DNA of 64,000 nucleotides from Egibacteraceae bacterium (GTDB lineage Bacteria; Actinomycetota; Nitriliruptoria; Euzebyales; Egibacteraceae), in the NCBI GenBank assembly GCA_030447925.1, contig JAUJNX010000003.1, positions 248,001 through 312,000 of the forward strand, given 5' to 3'. Below are positions 8,904-16,807 of this stretch, piece after piece. Positions within the stretch are counted from its first letter, which is position 1; every line of letters begins with the position of its first letter. A program made the translations under genes and the position numbers. The notes under the pieces are model-generated. The model saw nothing but the letters and a program-made list of their open reading frames with translations, searched no databases and was not told the origin of the DNA.

Positions 8904-8925
8904 CATCGTGTGCGAAGCGACGATG
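8904..8925. promoter_or_regulatory. Inverted repeat in the intergenic region of the M20 and oxidoreductase genes
   Basis: CATCGT (8904-8909) and ACGATG (8920-8925) are perfect arms separated by 10 nt, so the arm centres are 16 nt apart. It lies between two divergent genes and could be an operator; no regulator can be assigned. Confidence 0.3.
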
Positions 8926-8976
8926 ACGGTGCTGCACTGGCCGGACGGGACAGGCGGGAGGCGGGGCGCATGATCC

Positions 8977-10497
8977 ATGGCGGTGGGTGACCACGACCTG
9001 GACCTGCTGGTGCTCGGCGGGGGCACCGCGGGCCTGACCGCGGCGGTGGTCGCGGGCGGCGTCGGCGCGCGCGCCGTGCTGGTGGAGCGCGACCGCACGG
9101 GCGGTGAGTGCCTGTGGACCGGTTGCGTCCCGAGCAAGGCGCTGATCGAGGCCGCGGGGCTCGCCCACCGGATGCGCACCGCGGACCGCGTCGGCCTCGC
9201 GCCCGTCGAGCCGGTCGTCGACCTGGCCGCGGTCCTGGCCTCCGCCCGCGCGGCCCAGCAGGCCATCGCGCCGCACGACGCGCCCGAGCGGGTGCGCGCC
9301 GCGGGGGCGGAGGTGGTCGCGGACAGCGCGGCCTTCACCGGCCCGCGGCGGGTGCGGCTGGGGTCGGGGCGGGAGCTGACGGCGCGCGCGGTGCTCGTCG
9401 CGGTCGGGTCGGAGCCGGAGCTGCCGCCCGTCCCCGGCCTCGCGGCCGCCGCCCCGCTGACCACCGACACCGTCTGGGACCTGGAGCGCCTCCCCGCCCG
9501 GCTGGCGGTCCTGGGCGGCGGGCCCATCGGCTGCGAGCTGGGCCAGGCCTTCGCGCGCCTGGGCAGCCGCGTGACGCTGGTCGAGCAGGCGCCCCGCCTG
9601 CTCGCCCGCGAGGACCCCGAGGTCGGCGACCTGCTCGCCCGGCGCCTGACCGCGGAGGGCGCCGACGTGCGCACGGGGACGCGCGCGACGGCGGTGGAAC
9701 CCGACGGCGCCGGCTGGCGGGTGCGCCTCGAACCCGCCACGGGTGCCGCCGGCCCCGGAGGCGGGACGTGGGTGCCCGTCGACCGCATCCTGGTCGCGGC
9801 CGGGCGGCGGCCCCGGACCGGCGGCCTCGGGCTGGAGCGGGCGGGGGTCGACGTGGACGACGCCGGCGCGGTGAGCGTCGACGCGCGCCTGCGGACCTCC
9901 GCCGCGGGGGTGTACGCCGCCGGGGACGTCACCGGCATGCTGCCGTTCACCCACGTCGCGGCCGCGCAGGCCGCCACCGCGACGCTCAACGCGCTGTTCG
10001 GCCTGCGCCGCCCGGTCCGCTACCGCGCCGTCCCCTACGCCGTGTTCACCGACCCCGAGGTCGGCCGGGTCGGGCTGTCCACCGCCCAGGCGCGGTCCCT
10101 GTGGGGGGAGCGCGCGGTGGTCGCCCGCCTGGACCTGCGCGACAACGACCGCGCCGTGACCGCCGCGCGCACCGACGGCTGGGCCACCCTGGTCGCCGAC
10201 CCCGGCTGGCGGCTGGTGGGGGCCACCCTCGTCGCCCCGGCCGCGGGCGAGGCCATCGGCGAGCTCGCCGCCCTGGTCGCCCGCCGCGCCCGCCTGACCG
10301 ACCTCTACGCGACGGTGCACCCCTACCCGACCTTCGGGCAGGCCGCCGCCGACGCCGTCGGCGAGCTGCTCCAGCAGCGCGTCCTCACCCCCGCCACCCG
10401 CCGCCTCACCCGCCCGCTGCTCGCCGCCGTCCGCGCCGTCGCCCCCGGGCCCGGCCGGACCGCCGGCAGCATGCCCCCCCAGGTACCGACGAGATGA
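8977..10497 (+). CDS. FAD-dependent pyridine nucleotide-disulfide oxidoreductase (mercuric/dihydrolipoyl reductase-like)
   Basis: 506 aa. N-terminal FAD-binding LVLGGGTAGLTAA; redox-active disulfide Cys45/Cys50 in GGECLWTGCVPSKAL; NAD(P) site LAVLGGGPIGCELGQAFARLG; second FAD contact GVYAAGDVTGMLPFTH; and a dimerisation domain with VPYAVFTDPEVGRVGLS and the C-terminal HPYPTFGQ. These identify class I flavin disulfide reductases. The exact substrate is uncertain because the family covers MerA, Lpd and many uncharacterised enzymes; it lacks the C-terminal Cys pair typical of MerA. It ends 11 nt before the peroxiredoxin-like selenoprotein candidate, so it may supply electrons to that protein, directly or through a small thiol. 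Confidence 0.9.
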   Translation: MAVGDHDLDLLVLGGGTAGLTAAVVAGGVGARAVLVERDRTGGECLWTGCVPSKALIEAAGLAHRMRTADRVGLAPVEPVVDLAAVLASARAAQQAIAPHDAPERVRAAGAEVVADSAAFTGPRRVRLGSGRELTARAVLVAVGSEPELPPVPGLAAAAPLTTDTVWDLERLPARLAVLGGGPIGCELGQAFARLGSRVTLVEQAPRLLAREDPEVGDLLARRLTAEGADVRTGTRATAVEPDGAGWRVRLEPATGAAGPGGGTWVPVDRILVAAGRRPRTGGLGLERAGVDVDDAGAVSVDARLRTSAAGVYAAGDVTGMLPFTHVAAAQAATATLNALFGLRRPVRYRAVPYAVFTDPEVGRVGLSTAQARSLWGERAVVARLDLRDNDRAVTAARTDGWATLVADPGWRLVGATLVAPAAGEAIGELAALVARRARLTDLYATVHPYPTFGQAAADAVGELLQQRVLTPATRRLTRPLLAAVRAVAPGPGRTAGSMPPQVPTR

Positions 10498-10508
10498 GAG
10501 GGACCGTG

Positions 10509-11051
10509 ATGAGACCGCACGTGGGGGACCTCGCCCCCGCCCTGGACCTGCCGACGCTCGACGGGGGGCGGGTGCGGGTGCCCGACCCCGGCGGGGGCGT
10601 CGTCCTCCTGTCGTTCCTGCGCCACGCCGGCTGACTGATCTGCCGCGCCCACCTCGTGAAGGTGGCCCGGTACCGCGACCGGCTGGCCGCCGCCGGTGCG
10701 ACCGCGGTGTTCGTCGTGCACGACGAGCCCGCGGCGGTGCGCGCCGCGATGCTCGCCGGCGTCGACGCACCGTTCCCCGTGGGGGTCGACCTGGACCGCC
10801 GCGCCTACCGCGCCTGGGGTCTGCGTCGCGCCCCCTGGTGGCGCATCTGGCTGGACCCGCGGGTGTACGCGCGCTACGCGGGCCTGCTGGTGCGCGGCGA
10901 GCGGCTGCGCCGGGGCGGCCGGGACCTGCTGCAGCTGGGCGGGGACTTCGTCGTCGCGGGCGACGGGCGGGTGGTGTACGCCCGCCCGCAGGAGCGCGAC
11001 GACCGCCCGCCGGTGCTCGAGCTGCTGCGCGCGGTGGAGGCAACCTCGTGA
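10509..11051 (+). CDS. Candidate selenoprotein: peroxiredoxin-like AhpC/TSA_2 (PRXL2) family with UxxC active site
   Basis: Read through the TGA at 10632-10634, this is a continuous 180-codon gene. Relatives have a thioredoxin fold with the active site RHxGCxxCR; here the codons give FLRHAG-TGA-LICRAHL, so TGA sits exactly where the first catalytic Cys belongs (residue 42), with Cys45 as resolving residue. The rest fits the family: PFPVGVDLDRRAYRAWGLRR and a C-terminal GGDFVVAGDGRVVYA followed by RDDRPPVLELL. A hairpin suitable as a bacterial SECIS begins directly after the TGA. ATG at 10509 has GAGAGGGA upstream. It follows a flavin disulfide reductase by 11 nt. If TGA were a true stop, neither half would fold. 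A base-call error (TGC to TGA) is the main alternative. Confidence 0.72.
10643..10670 (+). promoter_or_regulatory. Putative bacterial SECIS hairpin
   Basis: CCACCT (10649-10654) pairs perfectly with AGGTGG (10660-10665) around the loop CGTGA. Outer pairs between 10643-10647 and 10667-10670 extend it with a bulge and a mismatch. There are 20 nt between the TGA and the loop, and the second loop base is G. Published bacterial SECIS rules ask for roughly 16-37 nt and a G among the first two loop bases, so both are met. In a very GC-rich genome hairpins are common, so this supports but does not prove Sec insertion. Confidence 0.55.
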
Positions 11052-11064
11052 GGGGCCGCGGCCA

Positions 11065-11160
11065 TTCCCGGCCGCCCTGCGCGCCGCGATCGGCGAGCAG
11101 GCCGGCGACACCGTCACCATCTCCCTGACCGAGCGCATCGCGCGGACCCCGGTCCGGTAG
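11065..11160 (+). pseudogene. DUF1905-like C-terminal stub
   Basis: The frame beginning at 11065 reads FPAALRAAIGEQAGDTVTI and ends in ARTPVR and TAG. This matches the end of DUF1905 domains (a conserved Pro/Ala, then Gly-x-x-x-Gly-Asp and alternating hydrophobics). No start codon or N-terminal domain is present upstream, because the selenoprotein gene occupies that DNA. It looks like the 3' remnant of a deleted gene. Confidence 0.4.
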
Positions 11161-11163
11161 GGT
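11158..11163 (+). promoter_or_regulatory. -10 element of a leaderless promoter for the aldo/keto reductase
   Basis: TAGGGT fits TAnnnT and ends 6 nt before the ATG at 11170. No Shine-Dalgarno sequence fits between them, so the message is probably leaderless. Confidence 0.55.
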
Positions 11164-11169
11164 CGGGCC

Positions 11170-12150
11170 ATGGAGCACGTGCGGCTGGGGTCGTCAGGTC
11201 TGAAGGTTTCGCGCATCTGCCTGGGGATGATGAGCTACGGCGATCCCGCGCAGCGCGAGTGGTTCCTCGACGAGCAGGCGGCCGAGCCGCTCGTGCGCCG
11301 CGCGGTCGAGGCGGGCATCACCTTCTTCGACACCGCCGACGTGTACTCGCTGGGCGTCAGCGAGGAGATCACCGGCCGGCTCCTGCGCCGGCTGTTCGCC
11401 CGGCGCGACGACTACGTGCTGGCCACCAAGGTCCACGGCGCCATGGGCGACGGGCCCAACGACCGCGGCCTGTCGCGCGCCCACATCATGAGCGCGATCG
11501 ACGCGAGCCTGCGCCGGCTGGGGGTGGACCACGTCGACCTCTACCAGATCCACCGCTGGGACCCCGAGACCCCCATCGAGGAGACCATGGCCGCGCTGCA
11601 CGACGTCGTGCGGTCCGGCAAGGCGCGCTACATCGGGGCGTCGAGCATGTGGGCCTGGCAGTTCGCCAAGGCCCAGCAGGTCGCGGCGGCGAACGGCTGG
11701 ACCCCGTTCGTGGCCATGCAGAACCACTACAACCTCCTCTACCGCGAGGAGGAGCGCGAGATGGTCCCGCTCTGCGCCGACCAGGGCGTCGGCCTGATCC
11801 CCTGGAGCCCGCTGGCCCGCGGGGTACTCGCGGGCAACCGCGACCGCGACGGCGCCCGCCACACCGCGCGCGCGGCCAGCGACGCGTTCGCCGACCGCTT
11901 CTACGACGACACCGACTTCGACGTCGTCGACGCGGTCCGCGCCGTCGCGGAGGAGCGCGGCCGCGCGCCGGCCCAGGTGGCGCTGGCGTGGCTGCTGGCC
12001 AAGCCCGGCGTGGCGGCCCCGATCATCGGCGCGACCAAGGCCCAGCACCTCGACGACGCGGCCGCCGCCGTCGGCCTGGACCTCAGCGACGAGGAGATCG
12101 CCCGCCTCGAGTCCCCCTACCGGCCCCACCCCGTCCTCGGCCACTCCTGA
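11170..12150 (+). CDS. Aldo/keto reductase
   Basis: 326 aa, the normal size for an NADPH-dependent (beta/alpha)8 aldo/keto reductase. The catalytic tetrad is visible: Asp54 and Tyr59 in FFDTADVYSLG, Lys87 in VLATKVHG and His128 in LYQIHRWD. The cofactor end of the barrel is present as VAAPIIGATKAQHLDDA. It reduces aldehydes or ketones in the cytoplasm; the physiological substrate is unknown. The 3' end overlaps the convergent tryptophan dioxygenase gene by 34 bp. Confidence 0.9.
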   Translation: MEHVRLGSSGLKVSRICLGMMSYGDPAQREWFLDEQAAEPLVRRAVEAGITFFDTADVYSLGVSEEITGRLLRRLFARRDDYVLATKVHGAMGDGPNDRGLSRAHIMSAIDASLRRLGVDHVDLYQIHRWDPETPIEETMAALHDVVRSGKARYIGASSMWAWQFAKAQQVAAANGWTPFVAMQNHYNLLYREEEREMVPLCADQGVGLIPWSPLARGVLAGNRDRDGARHTARAASDAFADRFYDDTDFDVVDAVRAVAEERGRAPAQVALAWLLAKPGVAAPIIGATKAQHLDDAAAAVGLDLSDEEIARLESPYRPHPVLGHS

Positions 12151-13214
12151 GGCGTCCCGGCCGGGCCGCCGTAGCGGAAGCCCATCTGGGACTTGACCTC
12201 CGCGGGGAGGGCGGGGAGGGCGGAGCGGGGCAGGAAGAAAGTCGGCAGGTCGAACAGGTCGGCGAAGACACGGTGGCGGCGGGCCGCGGCCTCCAGGTAC
12301 TCGTGGCCCGCGGTCCCGCCCGTGCCGATCTTCCCGCCGATCATGCGGTGGGCCAGCAGCGCGTGGCGCCAGCGCCAGGTCGCGAAGCCCTCGTCGACGT
12401 CCAGCAGGCGCTGGAGCAGCCGGAAGGGCAGCTGCAGCGCGGGCTCGTCGCGGTACAGCGAGATCAGCAGCGCGGCGAGCAGCGCCGGCCGCGACAGGCG
12501 CCGGTCGTAGGGGCCGTCGCCCAGCAGCGCGGCGAAGCCCCGCGCGGTGTGCTCCAGCTGGGCGAGCTGCTGGCGTCGCGCCTCGTCGTCCAGCGTGGGG
12601 TGCGCCGCGATCGTCGCGCGGTCCGCGGCGAGCATGCGCTCCACCGCCGCCCGGTAGCTGGACCAGAAGTCGAAGTCCCCGAAGTGCAGGAACGGCGTGC
12701 GCGCCAGCCAGCGCTCCACGTGGTCGAACAGCGACGGCGCGCGCTCCGCGTCCTCGAGCAGCGCGGCGTGGTCGGCGCGCAGCACGGCGCGGTACGACGC
12801 GCCCTTGACCTTCAGCCGCGTGCGCGGGTCCAGTCCGAGGCGGTGCTCGATCAGCCGGAACTGCACGCTCTGCACGCCGGAGGCGGGGATCAGCGCGTCG
12901 CGGAAGTCCAGGAAGTCCAGCGGGGTCATGGTCTCCAGGACCTCGAGCTGGTCGTGCAGCACGCGCTGGATGGTGACGACCCGCTCCAGCCCCGCGACCA
13001 CCCGGCCGATCTCGCGGTCGGGCAGGTCGTCCCCGGCCAGCGCCGCCAGCACCTGGTCCAGCTCGGCCAGGATCTGGCGGAACCACAGCTCGAAGGCCTG
13101 GTGCACGACGATGAACAGGTGCTCGTCGTGCGCGCCGTGCAGCGGGCGCTGCGCCCCCAGCACCTCGTCGAGGGCCAGGTAGTCCCAGTAGTACGGGGGC
13201 GCGGCGTCCGCCAT
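12117..13214 (-). CDS. kynA: Tryptophan 2,3-dioxygenase
   Basis: 365 aa, all-helical heme dioxygenase. Diagnostic segments are HDEHLFIVVHQAFELWFRQIL (substrate and heme pocket), ASGVQSVQFRLIEHRLGL, and the C-terminal GGKIGTGGTAGHEYL with the conserved Gly-Thr loop and heme-side residues. The enzyme opens the indole ring of L-tryptophan to N-formylkynurenine, the first step of the kynurenine pathway. No kynurenine formamidase or kynureninase lies in the window. The ATG at 13214 is preceded by TAGCCT (13227-13222) with a 7-nt gap, suggesting a leaderless transcript. Confidence 0.93.
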   Translation of the reverse strand: MADAAPPYYWDYLALDEVLGAQRPLHGAHDEHLFIVVHQAFELWFRQILAELDQVLAALAGDDLPDREIGRVVAGLERVVTIQRVLHDQLEVLETMTPLDFLDFRDALIPASGVQSVQFRLIEHRLGLDPRTRLKVKGASYRAVLRADHAALLEDAERAPSLFDHVERWLARTPFLHFGDFDFWSSYRAAVERMLAADRATIAAHPTLDDEARRQQLAQLEHTARGFAALLGDGPYDRRLSRPALLAALLISLYRDEPALQLPFRLLQRLLDVDEGFATWRWRHALLAHRMIGGKIGTGGTAGHEYLEAAARRHRVFADLFDLPTFFLPRSALPALPAEVKSQMGFRYGGPAGTPQEWPRTGWGR

Positions 13215-13221
13215 GCCGGGC

Positions 13222-13227
13222 AGGCTA
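13222..13227 (-). promoter_or_regulatory. -10 element of a leaderless promoter for kynA
   Basis: On the minus strand TAGCCT (TAnnnT) ends 7 nt before the ATG of kynA. Confidence 0.5.
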
Positions 13228-13245
13228 CCCGGCGGGAGGGGCCCG

Positions 13246-14226
13246 TCAGCCGTTGAGGACGGCCATCATCGGGGCGGCGTAGCGGTCCCCGGCGGCGGCG
13301 CCGACGGGGGCGAGCTCGTCCAGGGTGCGCAGCTCCTCGGGGGTGAGGGCGACGTCCACGGCGGCGGCGTTCTCGTCGATGCGCTCCGGCCTGGTGGTGC
13401 CGGGGATGGGCACGACGCGGTCGCCCTGGGCCAGCACCCAGGCGAGGGCGAGCTGGCTGGCGGTGACGCCCTTCTGCCCGGCCAGGTCGCGGACGCGGTC
13501 GACCAGCTGGAGGTTGCGGGTGAAGTTCTCGCCCTGGAAGCGCGGGTTGGTGCGCCGCCAGTCGTCCTCGGCGAGGTCGTCGGGGGTGCGGATGGCCCCG
13601 GTCAGGAACCCGCGGCCGAGGGGTGAGTAGGCGACCAGGCCGATGCCCAGCTCGTCCAGCGCGGGCAGGATCTCGGCCTCCAGGTCCCGCGTCCACAGGC
13701 TGTACTCGGTCTGGACCGCGGTGATCGGGTGGACGGCGTGCGCGCGGCGGATGGTCGCCGCCGACGCCTCGGAGAGGCCGAGGTGGCGGACCTTGCCCGC
13801 CTGGACCAGCGCCGCCATCGCGCCGACGGTCTCCTCGATGGGGACCTGCGGGTCGACGCGGTGCTGGTAGTACAGGTCGATGACGTCGATGCCCAGGCGC
13901 GCGAGCGAGGCGTCGCACGCCCGCGCCACGTACTCGGGCCGCCCGTCGGGGGCGCGGCCCTCGACCTCCAGGGAGCGCGCCCCGAACTTGGTGGCCAGCA
14001 CCACCTGGTCGCGGCGGTGGCGGATGGCGGCGCCGACGAGCCGCTCGTTGGTCTCCGGCCCGTAGATGTCGGCGGTGTCGAGGAAGGTGACGCCGCGCTC
14101 CAGCGCGCGGTCGATGGTCGCGCGGCTGCGGTCGTCGTCGGCGCCCGCGTACGCGAAGCTCATGCCCATGCAGCCCAGGCCGACCGTCGAGACGGTGAGG
14201 CCCTGCCCGAGTGTCCTGGTGTCCAT
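13246..14226 (-). CDS. Aldo/keto reductase (AKR13/YajO-like)
   Basis: 326 aa from the ATG at 14226, where the protein begins [21 protein letters not shown]. Tetrad residues Asp50 and Tyr55 ([10 protein letters not shown]), Lys in VVLATKFGA and His in DLYYQHRVD are present, and the cofactor loop is [17 protein letters not shown]. This subgroup commonly reduces small aldehydes such as methylglyoxal or plant and xenobiotic carbonyls. It is divergent from a LysR gene with 88 bp between starts and a dyad at 14280-14298, so it is probably the LysR target. Confidence 0.9.
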   Translation of the reverse strand: MDTRTLGQGLTVSTVGLGCMGMSFAYAGADDDRSRATIDRALERGVTFLDTADIYGPETNERLVGAAIRHRRDQVVLATKFGARSLEVEGRAPDGRPEYVARACDASLARLGIDVIDLYYQHRVDPQVPIEETVGAMAALVQAGKVRHLGLSEASAATIRRAHAVHPITAVQTEYSLWTRDLEAEILPALDELGIGLVAYSPLGRGFLTGAIRTPDDLAEDDWRRTNPRFQGENFTRNLQLVDRVRDLAGQKGVTASQLALAWVLAQGDRVVPIPGTTRPERIDENAAAVDVALTPEELRTLDELAPVGAAAGDRYAAPMMAVLNG

Positions 14227-14279
14227 GGGGCCACCCTGCGCCCGCGCGGGCGGGATGTCCAAGACCGTCCCGGCCGTAT

Positions 14280-14298
14280 CGATGCTGCGCGGGCATCG
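14280..14298. promoter_or_regulatory. LysR-type operator between the aldo/keto reductase and its LysR gene
   Basis: CGATGC (14280-14285) and GCATCG (14293-14298) are perfect arms with a 7-nt spacer, the geometry of a LysR-type box, sitting just upstream of the LysR -10. Binding by the neighbouring regulator is inferred. Confidence 0.5.
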
Positions 14299-14302
14299 GT
14301 CC

Positions 14303-14308
14303 TATCCT
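14303..14308 (+). promoter_or_regulatory. -10 element of a leaderless promoter for the LysR gene
   Basis: TATCCT (TAnnnT) ends 6 nt before the GTG at 14315; the operator dyad ends 5 nt upstream of it. Confidence 0.5.
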
Positions 14309-14314
14309 GGGGGT

Positions 14315-15190
14315 GTGGACCTGGATCTGCGGCTGGTGCGGGCGTTCGTGGCCGTCGCCGACGAGCGCCACTTCGGCCGTGCCGCCGAGCGGCTCCACCT
14401 CGCCCAGCCCGCGCTGAGCCGCCAGGTCCGCCGGCTGGAGGCCCAGGTGGGCGCGCGCCTGCTCGACCGCACCAGCCGGTCGGTGGCGCTGACCGACGCG
14501 GGCCGCGGGTTCCTCGACGACGCCCGCGGGCTGCTCGCCGCCGCCGACGCCGCCGTGCGCCGGCTGGCCGGCGCGCGGTCGCTGACCGTCGGGTTCCTGC
14601 CCGGGCTCACACCCACGCCGGCGGTGCGGGCGCTGCGCCGCGCGCACCCCGACGTGGCGGTCGCCGTGCGCCGCGTCGAGTGGTTCGAACAGGGTGACGT
14701 CCTGCGCGACGGCCGGGTCGACGTGGTGGTCGGGCGGCTGCCGCTGGGCGGCGCGGGCCTGTGCATCGAGGCGCTCTACGACGAGCCGCGCATCCTGCTC
14801 CTGCCCGCCGACCACCCCCTGGCGGGCAAGGAGCAGGTGAGCATCCTGGACGTCGCCGGCGAGCCGATGGTCCGCCACACCGGCCCGAGCGCCGAGGCGT
14901 GGGACGCCTACTGGGCGACCGATCCCCGGCCCGACGGCAGCCGCGCGACCTGGGGGCCGGTCGTGCGCGGGGTGGAGGAGAAGCTCGAGCAGGTGGCGGC
15001 GGGCCAGGGCCTCACGGTGCTGCCGCTGTCGGCCGGCACCGCCTACGTCCGCCCCGACGTCCGCACCGTGCGCCTGACCGACGTCCCCGACGCAACCGTG
15101 GTCCTGGCCTGGCCCGACGGGCCCCGCACGTCCCCGCTGCGCGACGCCTTCCTGGCCGCCGCGCGCGCGACCCTGGCCGCCCCCGAGTAG
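14315..15190 (+). CDS. LysR-family transcriptional regulator
   Basis: 291 aa. Winged helix-turn-helix at residues ~1-60 (VRAFVAVADERHFGRAAERL and QPALSRQVRRLEAQVG), then the two-lobed effector-binding domain (LTVGFLPGLTPTPAVRALRR ... GQGLTVLPLSAG). GTG at 14315 is chosen because the HTH begins at once and a -10 lies 6 nt upstream. It is divergent from an aldo/keto reductase and probably regulates it and itself. Confidence 0.9.
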   Translation: MDLDLRLVRAFVAVADERHFGRAAERLHLAQPALSRQVRRLEAQVGARLLDRTSRSVALTDAGRGFLDDARGLLAAADAAVRRLAGARSLTVGFLPGLTPTPAVRALRRAHPDVAVAVRRVEWFEQGDVLRDGRVDVVVGRLPLGGAGLCIEALYDEPRILLLPADHPLAGKEQVSILDVAGEPMVRHTGPSAEAWDAYWATDPRPDGSRATWGPVVRGVEEKLEQVAAGQGLTVLPLSAGTAYVRPDVRTVRLTDVPDATVVLAWPDGPRTSPLRDAFLAAARATLAAPE

Positions 15191-15207
15191 CGCGGCCGGA
15201 CCGCCGG

Positions 15208-15460
15208 TCAGGCGCCGAGGGCGGCGCTGACCGCGGCCGCGGCGGCGAGGACCGGGGGCAGGAGGTCGGCGGCGACGGGCCGGGCGTCCGGCTGCGCGGC
15301 GGAGACCGAGGCCCGCGAGCGCGGCGACCACCGCGCCGGTCGCGTCGGTCACCGGCGCCGCCACCGACCGCACCCCCTCCTCCAGCTCCTGGTCGACCAG
15401 GCACCACCCCTGGCCGCGCACGCGGTCCAGCTCCGCGCGCAGGGCCACGCCGGGATCGCC
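15208..15460 (-). pseudogene. IclR-family regulator (PcaR/CatR-like), C-terminal remnant
   Basis: The minus strand reads LRAELDRVRGQGWCLVD, then EEGVRSVAAPVTDATGAVVA, the characteristic end of IclR effector domains that control aromatic catabolism. The HTH and first half are missing. The frame also shifts near 15310, after which the C-terminus ends in AAAAVSAALGA and TGA. It abuts, head to head, an equally 5'-truncated catB at about 15455-15465. IclR genes are commonly divergent from cat genes, so one deletion spanning the shared promoter would produce this structure. The same caution about assembly joins applies here as elsewhere in the window. Confidence 0.7.
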
Positions 15461-15919
15461 CTGGTCGAGCAGCCGACCCCCGCCTGGGACACCGCTGCGC
15501 TCGCGCGGCTGTCCGCCCTGCTGCGCATCCCGGTCATGGCCGACGAGAGCCTGCGCACCGAGCACGACGCCCTGGCCCTGGCCACCGGCCGCGCCGCGGA
15601 CGTGTTCAGCCTCAAGGTCACCAAGTCGGGGGGCTTCACGGTCACCCAGCGGATCGCGGCCGTCGCCCTGGCCGCCGGCGTGCCGTGCCACGGCGGCACC
15701 TCGATCGAGGGGCCCGTGGGGACCCTGGCGGCGCTGCAGTGCTACGCGGCCCTGCCCGCGGTGACCTGGGGGTGCGAGCTGTTCGGGCCGCTGCTGATGA
15801 CCGAGACCGTCCTGACCGAGCCGCTGGACTACCGCGACGGCGCCCTGCGCGTCCCCGCGGGGCCGGGGCTGGGGATCGACGTGGACGAGGAGCGCCTCGC
15901 GCGCTGGAGGGTGCGCTGA
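15458..15919 (+). pseudogene. catB: Muconate cycloisomerase (catB), C-terminal half only
   Basis: The open frame from about 15458 begins ALVEQPTPAWDTAALARL and includes PVMADESLRTEHDA, the lysine-bearing SLKVTKSGGF and CHGGTSIEGPVGTLAALQCY, the end of the enolase-superfamily barrel of muconate cycloisomerase. About the first 200 residues, including the capping domain and the first catalytic Lys motif, are absent, so it cannot be active. An in-frame ATG at 15536 exists but lies inside the barrel. It stops 2 nt before catC, as expected in a catBC operon. Confidence 0.8.
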
Positions 15920-15921
15920 CC

Positions 15922-16203
15922 GTGCTCTACCTGGTGCAGATGGACGTCCGCATCCCCGACGGCGCCGACCCGGCCCTGGTGGAGCGGCGCCGGGTCGAGG
16001 AGCGGGCCCGGTCCCAGGAGCTGCAGCGCTCCGGGGAGTGGCGCCACCTGTGGCGCGTGGCCGGGCGCTACGCCAACGTCAGCGTCTTCGACGTCGCCGA
16101 CCACGCCCGGCTGCACGAGGTGCTGTCGACGCTGCCGCTGTTCCCGTGGATGGCGATCACGGTGACGCCCCTGACGGACCACCCGTCGGCGCTTCCGAGC
16201 TGA
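15922..16203 (+). CDS. catC: Muconolactone delta-isomerase
   Basis: 93 aa, family length. It begins VLYLVQMDVRIPDGAD and contains RSGEWRHLWRVAGRYANVSV and LPLFPWMAITVTPL, the conserved ferredoxin-like core of CatC. The enzyme converts muconolactone to 3-oxoadipate enol-lactone in the catechol branch of the beta-ketoadipate pathway. The gene is intact, but the catB before it is truncated and catA is not in the window, so a working local pathway is not supported. The GTG start lies 2 nt after the catB stop. Confidence 0.88.
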   Translation: MLYLVQMDVRIPDGADPALVERRRVEERARSQELQRSGEWRHLWRVAGRYANVSVFDVADHARLHEVLSTLPLFPWMAITVTPLTDHPSALPS

Positions 16204-16534
16204 CGCCGGCCCGGCGTGCGCGGGCGCCGCGCGCGAGCTCGGTGGCCAGTGCGTCCAGGTGGGGGGTCCAGAAGCGCCGGTAGCGGTCCAGCCAGCGGTC
16301 GATGGCCTGGAGCGGCTCGGGGTCGACGGCGTAGAGGCGCCGCGCGCCCTCGGCGCGGACGGTGGCGAACCCGCTCTCCCGCAGCACCCGCAGGTGCTGG
16401 GACACCGCGGGCTGGGAGATCCCGAACTCCGCGCGCACCACGGCCGTCACGTCGCCCGCCGTGCGCTCACCGTCGGCGAGCAGCTCCAGGATCCGCCGCC
16501 GGACGGGATCCCCGAGGACGTCGAAGGCGTGCAC
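16157..16534 (-). CDS. ArsR-family winged-helix transcriptional regulator
   Basis: 125 aa. It begins MHAFDVLGDPVRRRILELL and carries the HTH GISQPAVSQHLRVLRESGF and the wing EGARRLYAVDPEPLQ. No Cys-rich metal site is visible, so it resembles the SdpR/YgaV-like ArsR proteins that often control cell-envelope or START-domain genes rather than metal resistance. Its last 47 bp overlap the 3' end of catC on the other strand. Confidence 0.88.
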   Translation of the reverse strand: MHAFDVLGDPVRRRILELLADGERTAGDVTAVVRAEFGISQPAVSQHLRVLRESGFATVRAEGARRLYAVDPEPLQAIDRWLDRYRRFWTPHLDALATELARGARARRAGVSSEAPTGGPSGASP

Positions 16535-16573
16535 CGCGCCGGGGGAGGAGGCGGGCCTCGCGGGGGCGGCGGC

Positions 16574-16720
16574 TCAGCGCCGGCGGCCGGCGCGCCGGCG
16601 CAGCTCCTCCAGCCGCGCGCGGTTGCGCGGGTCCTGGGCGGCCTGCTTCGCCTGCTCGGCCAGCCTGCGGCCCTGCGGGCTGCTGGCGAAGGCGGCCAGC
16701 CGCTTCAGGATCGACGCCAT
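16574..16720 (-). CDS. Small basic protein, 48 aa
   Basis: ATG at 16720 is preceded by a strong GAGGAGTTCCG ribosome-binding site. The product starts MASILKRLAAFASSPQGRRL, continues through EQAKQAAQDPRNRARLEEL and ends in a very basic RRRAGRRR. It is a single amphipathic helix with a basic tail, and short proteins of this type are frequent in actinobacterial genomes. Function unknown; nucleic-acid binding is possible from charge alone. It lies between the ArsR gene and the CHASE kinase, on the same strand. Confidence 0.65.
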   Translation of the reverse strand: MASILKRLAAFASSPQGRRLAEQAKQAAQDPRNRARLEELRRRAGRRR

Positions 16721-16807
16721 CGGAACTCCTCGGTCGTTCTCGGGGGGACACCAGCGGGACGCGACCAGTCTGCCCGCACCCGGGCGTCCGCACCCCCGGG
16801 GCCGCGG

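Noticed and set aside
10632..10634. TGA taken as the ordinary end of a 41-residue gene followed by a separate gene at 10656
   Set aside because: The thioredoxin-fold homology runs straight through the TGA in the same frame and the TGA replaces a catalytic Cys, so two separate genes are unlikely.
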